From Myxococcota bacterium (GTDB taxonomy: Bacteria > Myxococcota_A > Polyangia > JAAYKL01), in the NCBI GenBank assembly GCA_025453525.1, contig JALOQD010000020.1:1-35711 (forward strand): a DNA stretch of 35,711 nucleotides, in the 5' to 3' direction. Position 1 is the first letter of the stretch; each line of letters opens with the position of its first letter. The position numbers and the translations under genes were made by a program. Shown here piece by piece: positions 31,645-35,711 of this stretch. Below the pieces are notes generated by a model. It was given only the letters and a program-made list of their open reading frames with translations. It had not been told where the DNA came from and made no database searches.

Positions 31645-34080
31645 CTAGTAGGAGTACTCGGCGCCCACCATGGCGACGAGGTTCGTCGAGTCGGAATGGA
31701 AATGCTCCGGACGTTTGATGAACAGCAGGTTGTACCCTGAGACAAAAAGGTCGAGGCCTTTGACGAGAGTGTAGGCGACCTTGGCGTTGAGAATCGCCTT
31801 GGGCCGCACCTCGTATTCGCTCGTCTCGTAGGTGGCAGTGTAGAGCATGCCCAGAACCTGATCGGTCCGCGCCAAGGTGTGGCCAGTGTAGGCGTACACA
31901 TTGGCATTGATATTCAGCTTCTGGATTGGACGGATATCGAAGGTCAACCCGCCGTAGACGCTCGGTGTTCCGCGGTGTCGGAGTTTGCTCTGATTGGCCG
32001 GATCCTGGGGGTCGTATTCGAAGTCGAACAAGTGCAACGTGTCTGGCGCATGGTGGGCAAGCAGAGTTTCCTGAACGGTCGCGAACAACTTGAGCCGGCT
32101 CTTGGGCAAGGTCAAAAACGCGCTCAACGTGAGGCCGATCTGATGGGCCACGGTATCGAGAGTCTCTGCCTGAGTGTAGATGCGCAACTGGCCGTCCACG
32201 AGCTCACGGGCGTGGGGATAGAAACCCGAGAAGCCGCGCGTATTTGAATAGAAGAGCTCGGTGTCGACCTCTAGCCCTTCGAGGAGCTGACCCCGGTGGC
32301 CGAGTTCCACGGCATCGCTGGTCACGACGTCCAGGGCGCGATTGCCCAGCCCAATGACCGGGGGTGAATAGTCGTCGTAGAAATAGGTGTTGATGAGAAA
32401 GGGCGCGCGGTGGGCCCGGCTGTAGGACAGGCGCAACAGTTGGAGGGGCGAGATTTGCGCCGTGGCGCCGATCTGCCAGGATGGGATCGCGCTCTTGCCT
32501 TCCACCGATACCGCGGTCGCGGCCGTGGTGTAGTCGAGGTTCTCTTCGGTGCGCGGATAGAAACGGTCCTCAACGCGATCGAAATAGTAGTCCACCCGCA
32601 CCCCAGCCACGACGCGGACCTTGTCGAACAGCTTGAGATCGCCTCGCAGGGAGCCTGAGAGGGCCTGCAGCGCTTTGTCTGGATCGGAGATGTCGAGATT
32701 GCCTGGAAGCAATTGATCGTCCTCAAAGGAGTGAGAGGCGATCAGCGCTCCAGAGTACTCGGCGCGCCTGAAGCCCACCCCTGGGGTGATGCGCAGCTTT
32801 TCGTCGAGCAGCCCAATATCGTAGGTGAGCTCGCTGTCGAGCACGTTGAATCTGTAGGCCCGGACATTGCCTTCGGCGAGCGCCTTCAGATTGCCGAGCA
32901 TCGCCTGGTCGCCGAGGTAGTAGGACACGTGGGCCGTGGCGCCGTACAACTTGGCCATGACGTCCGCGTAGCCCGTGACAGAGTCGTTCGTCGTCAGAGG
33001 CGTGGCCCAGGTATCGGCGTAGATCTTCTGGACGCGGGACGTCTCGAATCCACCGCTGATGTCGAGGCTCCCGTGCTCCCCGAGCCGAGCGTTCAAGAAG
33101 GCATTGACGGCCAGGCGATCTGTGGCCAGATCGAGGCGTGGGTAACGCTGCACCGGGTTCTCGAGGGGTGCCCCACTCATGCCGCGGGGCATGTCCGCTG
33201 GATCCTCGTAAACAACCCGATCGCGAAACGAGAAATAGCCACTGTCATGCCGATCCGCGTGATGGTAATCGCCCGAGACGATGAGGCTCAGCGGCCCGAA
33301 ATCGTAACCCGCGGCCGCACCCACGAGGCGCTCGTCCCACAAGGGTCCGTACTCCACGCGGTTGCTCGTGTAGAAACCCTTCTTCTTGGGCCGAGCCGTG
33401 ATGATGTTGATGACACCGGTCACCGCGTTGGGGCCGTAGAGAGCGGCGGCCGGACCTCGGATGATCTCGATGCGCTCCACGTCATGGAGACCCACCGGAA
33501 TCGTCTCCCAGAAGGTGCCGCCCTGAAAGTAGTTGTAGACCACCCGATAGTCGACCATGACGAGCAACGTGGAGCTCGCCATATCGTGCAATTGAGTATT
33601 GGGGGGCACGTTGTCGAGACCTCGAACATGGATGTCGTAGTTTCCCACGGTCTGCTCGCGCACGATGAGGCCTGGGGCGAGGCGCAGGGCCTCCATGATC
33701 GTGCGCGCGCCGCTGCGCCGAATCTCGTCCCGAGTGATCACGGACACGGCCAAAGGAGCGTCGAAGGTGCGCTCGGCCTTCTTCGAGACCGACTCCACCT
33801 TCACGCTGAGCAGCTCTGAAAGCGACATGTCGATGAACTCTTGTTCCTGACCAGCTCCGACAGCGCTTTGAACCATCGGCCCACCCACCACGAGCTCATT
33901 TCCGGCCGCGCTTGTCCCAGGCTCGCCCGGCATGGGCAGCTCTTCGACAATCAGGCCTTGGGTGTCGGCGGGTGTGTCCCCGGTCTCGGTCGACGCGGGA
34001 TCCTCGGCCAAGGCGAGCCAGCTGTGCATCAGCAAGGTGCTCATCGCGACGACAAAGCCCACTGTTCTCGTTGTTTTCAT
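31645..34080 (-). CDS. TonB-dependent outer-membrane receptor
   Basis: The 811-residue product has a signal peptide ending LALAED (about residue 26) and a plug domain from about residue 80 to 220. The plug is marked by DMSLSELLSVKVESVSKKAERT, a TonB-box-like and plug entry, then VSVITRDEIRRSGARTIMEALR and RIEIIRGPAAALYGPNAVTGVINIIT. A 22-stranded-type barrel follows, with many aromatic strands and a C-terminal Tyr (VGAEYSY). Such receptors import iron complexes, vitamin B12, sugars or peptides using TonB energy; the ligand cannot be told. No SusD partner is present. Instead, a Cys-rich lipoprotein gene precedes it by 17 nt. A purine stretch (GGAAGAG) lies before ATG 34080; an upstream in-frame ATG at 34161 would hide the signal peptide. 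Confidence 0.92.
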   Translation of the reverse strand: MKTTRTVGFVVAMSTLLMHSWLALAEDPASTETGDTPADTQGLIVEELPMPGEPGTSAAGNELVVGGPMVQSAVGAGQEQEFIDMSLSELLSVKVESVSKKAERTFDAPLAVSVITRDEIRRSGARTIMEALRLAPGLIVREQTVGNYDIHVRGLDNVPPNTQLHDMASSTLLVMVDYRVVYNYFQGGTFWETIPVGLHDVERIEIIRGPAAALYGPNAVTGVINIITARPKKKGFYTSNRVEYGPLWDERLVGAAAGYDFGPLSLIVSGDYHHADRHDSGYFSFRDRVVYEDPADMPRGMSGAPLENPVQRYPRLDLATDRLAVNAFLNARLGEHGSLDISGGFETSRVQKIYADTWATPLTTNDSVTGYADVMAKLYGATAHVSYYLGDQAMLGNLKALAEGNVRAYRFNVLDSELTYDIGLLDEKLRITPGVGFRRAEYSGALIASHSFEDDQLLPGNLDISDPDKALQALSGSLRGDLKLFDKVRVVAGVRVDYYFDRVEDRFYPRTEENLDYTTAATAVSVEGKSAIPSWQIGATAQISPLQLLRLSYSRAHRAPFLINTYFYDDYSPPVIGLGNRALDVVTSDAVELGHRGQLLEGLEVDTELFYSNTRGFSGFYPHARELVDGQLRIYTQAETLDTVAHQIGLTLSAFLTLPKSRLKLFATVQETLLAHHAPDTLHLFDFEYDPQDPANQSKLRHRGTPSVYGGLTFDIRPIQKLNINANVYAYTGHTLARTDQVLGMLYTATYETSEYEVRPKAILNAKVAYTLVKGLDLFVSGYNLLFIKRPEHFHSDSTNLVAMVGAEYSY

Positions 34081-34097
34081 GCGCTCTTCCGCTTCCT

Positions 34098-34505
34098 TCA
34101 ATCCATCTTGAAGCACACCCAAGAGAGGACCCCTGCGCTCAAGGATGTGGCGTCGATGCACGGGATATTGGGCGGACAGGTCGAGGGGTCACTGGGCTCG
34201 CAGTCGACCACCAGGCAATGGAACTTGATAAACGGCGGCCCTTGGTCTGGGCACATGGTGCTGGGCATGCAATCGCACTCCTCGTCCTTTTTGCATTCGC
34301 TCAAGAAACAAGACCAGTCCGTGTTCGTGTCCGTGTCCGGTGCTGTGGAGACTTGGGTGCTCGACCCTGAGCCCGTATCGGTCTCCGGGCTGTCCGTTTC
34401 CTGGGGGGTGAGGTTCGTGTCCTCGACGCAGCGGTCCAGATCCTTTCGATCGTCAATACAGCCGAGCAAACCCAAAAATACGAAGGCTAAAGACCACAGT
34501 CGCAT
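34098..34505 (-). CDS. Cys-rich lipoprotein upstream of the TonB receptor
   Basis: The product has 135 residues. The signal ends in lipobox LLGC (Cys16). A linker of Thr, Asp, Ser and Pro follows (about 28-63, with TDTGSGSS and PDTDTNTD), of the kind common in Myxococcota lipoproteins. The C-terminal 70 residues hold ten Cys, including CKKDEECDCMPSTMC and CPPNIPC, which suggests a disulphide-knotted or metal-binding surface domain. I know no family for it. GGGAG lies upstream of ATG 34505. The receptor start is 17 nt after the stop, so the two are probably one operon and may act together at the cell surface. Confidence 0.82.
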   Translation of the reverse strand: MRLWSLAFVFLGLLGCIDDRKDLDRCVEDTNLTPQETDSPETDTGSGSSTQVSTAPDTDTNTDWSCFLSECKKDEECDCMPSTMCPDQGPPFIKFHCLVVDCEPSDPSTCPPNIPCIDATSLSAGVLSWVCFKMD

Positions 34506-34591
34506 GAGAATTCTCCCGGCGGCAGCCCGCCGTTTCATCGTCGTTTGAGTATGAGTATACCCCGCCAGGCGCCTCGAGCCGGTCGCCTCGC

Positions 34592-34617
34592 AAAAAAAAA
34601 GCGGACGTACGGTCCTA
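34592..34617 (-). terminator. Possible intrinsic terminator after the radical SAM gene
   Basis: On the minus strand GGAC-CGTAC-GTCC (a 4-bp stem) is followed by GC and nine T residues. It lies 40 nt past the radical SAM stop. The T tract is strong but the stem is short, so the call is tentative. Confidence 0.45.
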
Positions 34618-34656
34618 GGGGGGTGATGTGGGCGCTCTCGCGAGGTGAACGACGTC

Positions 34657-35535
34657 CTACAGCCCTCTGAGAAACTCCGGTCGCAGTCGGTGGCGCTCCC
34701 CGGCGAGCACGCGATCGATCTCGGCCAGGAGCCTGGGTTTGTCCTGCGGCAAGTCGCCTTTTAGGGCCAGGTAGTTGGAGGCGTGGTTCGAACGAAAGGT
34801 CGTGCCTTTTGAGTCGAGCTCCTCGAGAAGCGTGCGGCACTCCTGCACGATTTCCAAGGGGTCGAGCTCGCGAAAATCCGGGTCGTCGAACACGGCTTCG
34901 AACGCGGGAGCTCGCGGCTCGAGCATGAGGGTGAGCGCCGAAGCATAGCGCGGCGCGATGGCGCTCAGCAGCGCGCCCGTCTCCCGGGCGTGGCTTTGCG
35001 ACAGACGCGGTCCGCCCAGGCCGAGAATGACCGTGATGGACAAAGACTGGCCCGCTGCCTGAGCCTTGAGGCACAGCTCGATCATCTCTTGCGCGGTTGT
35101 GCCTTTGCGAATGCGGCGCAGCACCTCGTCCTGGCCCGATTCGGCGCCGAAATACAGCAGACGCAGGCCCGCGTCCTTGAGCTCTTGAAGCTCGGCCTCG
35201 GTCTTGCGTCGAAGGTTGCTCGGTCCGGCATAGGCCGAGACTCTGTTGAGATTGGGCAAGCTGTGCCGCAGCTCTTCCAGGATCCGCAGGAGCCTGCTCG
35301 TGCCCAGGGCCAAGGCATCGCCGTCGGCCAAGAAGACCCTCGTGACAAAGGGAAGCTCGACACCGGACCAACGGATCTCGGCAAACAGCTCCTCGAGGCG
35401 ACGGGCCTTGAACTTCTTGTTCCGATAGCCAACGCAAAAGGCGCATTCGTTGTGAGAGCAGCCAATCGTCGCCTGCAGAATCAAGGAGCGCGCTTCGGAC
35501 GGCGGACGTAAAAGGGGCTGGACGTATCGAATCAT
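34657..35535 (-). CDS. Radical SAM protein with CX4CX2C cluster motif
   Basis: The product has 292 residues. The cluster motif is GCSHNECAFC (Cys26, Cys31, Cys34), with four residues between the first two Cys in place of the usual three. Core features follow: VFLADGDALALGTSRL, a Gly-rich SAM-contact region, and YFGAESGQDEVLRRI. The C-terminus has SNHASNYLALKGDLPQDKPRLL. Proteins with this layout (annotated simply as radical SAM, COG1032-like) are widespread; no reaction is known to me. ATG 35535 gives the normal start; the frame is open to 35607 but without homology. The aminotransferase stop lies 8 nt upstream, so the two genes are probably one operon. Confidence 0.87.
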   Translation of the reverse strand: MIRYVQPLLRPPSEARSLILQATIGCSHNECAFCVGYRNKKFKARRLEELFAEIRWSGVELPFVTRVFLADGDALALGTSRLLRILEELRHSLPNLNRVSAYAGPSNLRRKTEAELQELKDAGLRLLYFGAESGQDEVLRRIRKGTTAQEMIELCLKAQAAGQSLSITVILGLGGPRLSQSHARETGALLSAIAPRYASALTLMLEPRAPAFEAVFDDPDFRELDPLEIVQECRTLLEELDSKGTTFRSNHASNYLALKGDLPQDKPRLLAEIDRVLAGERHRLRPEFLRGL

Positions 35536-35543
35536 GGAGCGCT

Positions 35544-35711
35544 TTAGTCCCGCAGGACCGCCTCGAACGCCGGCAAGGCGCCCTCGATGTTCTCGTCGTT
35601 GGTGCAATAGGCGATGCGGAAGTAGCCCCGGCAGCCAAAGCCCGAGCCCGGCACCACGAGCACGCGGCGTTTCTTGAGCTTTTCGATGAACGCGATGTCG
35701 TCGCCTCCGGG
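35544..35711 (-). CDS. C-terminal end of a PLP-dependent class I/II aminotransferase (partial)
   Basis: Only the last 55 residues are in the window. They read PGGDDIAFIEKLKKRRVLVV, then PGSGFGCRGYFRIAYC and a short helix ending VLRD. The GSGFG...GYFRI segment is the substrate-carboxylate Arg region at the end of aspartate/alanine-type aminotransferases. The substrate cannot be decided. The stop is TAA at 35546-35544; the start is outside the window. Confidence 0.85.
   Translation of the reverse strand, partial: PGGDDIAFIEKLKKRRVLVVPGSGFGCRGYFRIAYCTNDENIEGALPAFEAVLRD

Overview
The window is GC-rich and comes from a Gram-negative bacterium. The likeliest group is Myxococcota or a related former deltaproteobacterial lineage. 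Evidence for this is a serine/threonine kinase with the HRDVSPQN catalytic loop usual in myxobacteria, an LPS transport cluster, many lipoproteins with Asp/Thr- or Ala/Pro-rich linkers, several outer-membrane barrels, a PilZ protein and an NtrC-class regulator. No tRNA, rRNA, CRISPR array, insertion sequence or prophage was seen. About 28 genes fill nearly the whole window; most long opposite-strand open frames are shadows of GC-rich codon use.

Left part (1-9605). A secreted zinc-metalloprotease lipoprotein runs off the left edge and is coupled to an outer-membrane barrel protein. After a 307-nt gap come a membrane-anchored staphylococcal-nuclease-like protein and dihydroorotase, overlapping by ATGA. 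On the plus strand lie an Rpn-family nuclease and a PilZ protein. The Rpn gene has eight perfect 12-bp repeats and an internal, well-placed ribosome site, which matches the known intragenic RpnL/RpnS toxin-antitoxin phage-defence design. Back on the minus strand are a DapL/DapC-like aminotransferase and an EfpL/YeiP-type elongation factor.

Middle (9798-19992). A family 2 glycosyltransferase converges on a 1639-residue UvrA-like protein. That protein is two UvrA units in tandem, with four ATPase sites and no UvrB-binding domain in either half. Divergent from it are a Pro/Ala-rich barrel protein and a metallo-beta-lactamase-fold hydrolase. A phosphate-selective-type porin and a TruC-like pseudouridine synthase follow on the minus strand.

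Right part (19989-35711). A 1405-residue kinase/cyclase-like/ATPase/TPR regulator is coupled to the pseudouridine synthase. Divergent from it is a tightly overlapped four-gene operon of an unknown lipoprotein followed by lptC-, lptA- and lptB-like genes. Then come a NifU-type scaffold protein, a B12-binding-type radical SAM protein, an NtrX-like regulator and aspartate kinase (the last two closely spaced). An unknown lipoprotein and a TonB-dependent receptor converge on a 186-nt imperfect palindrome. The receptor is preceded by a Cys-rich lipoprotein gene. A second radical SAM protein and the last 55 residues of an aminotransferase end the window.

The observations most worth following are the Rpn gene-within-a-gene, the tandem UvrA2-like fusion, the intergenic palindrome, and the unknown lipoprotein locked into the lpt operon.
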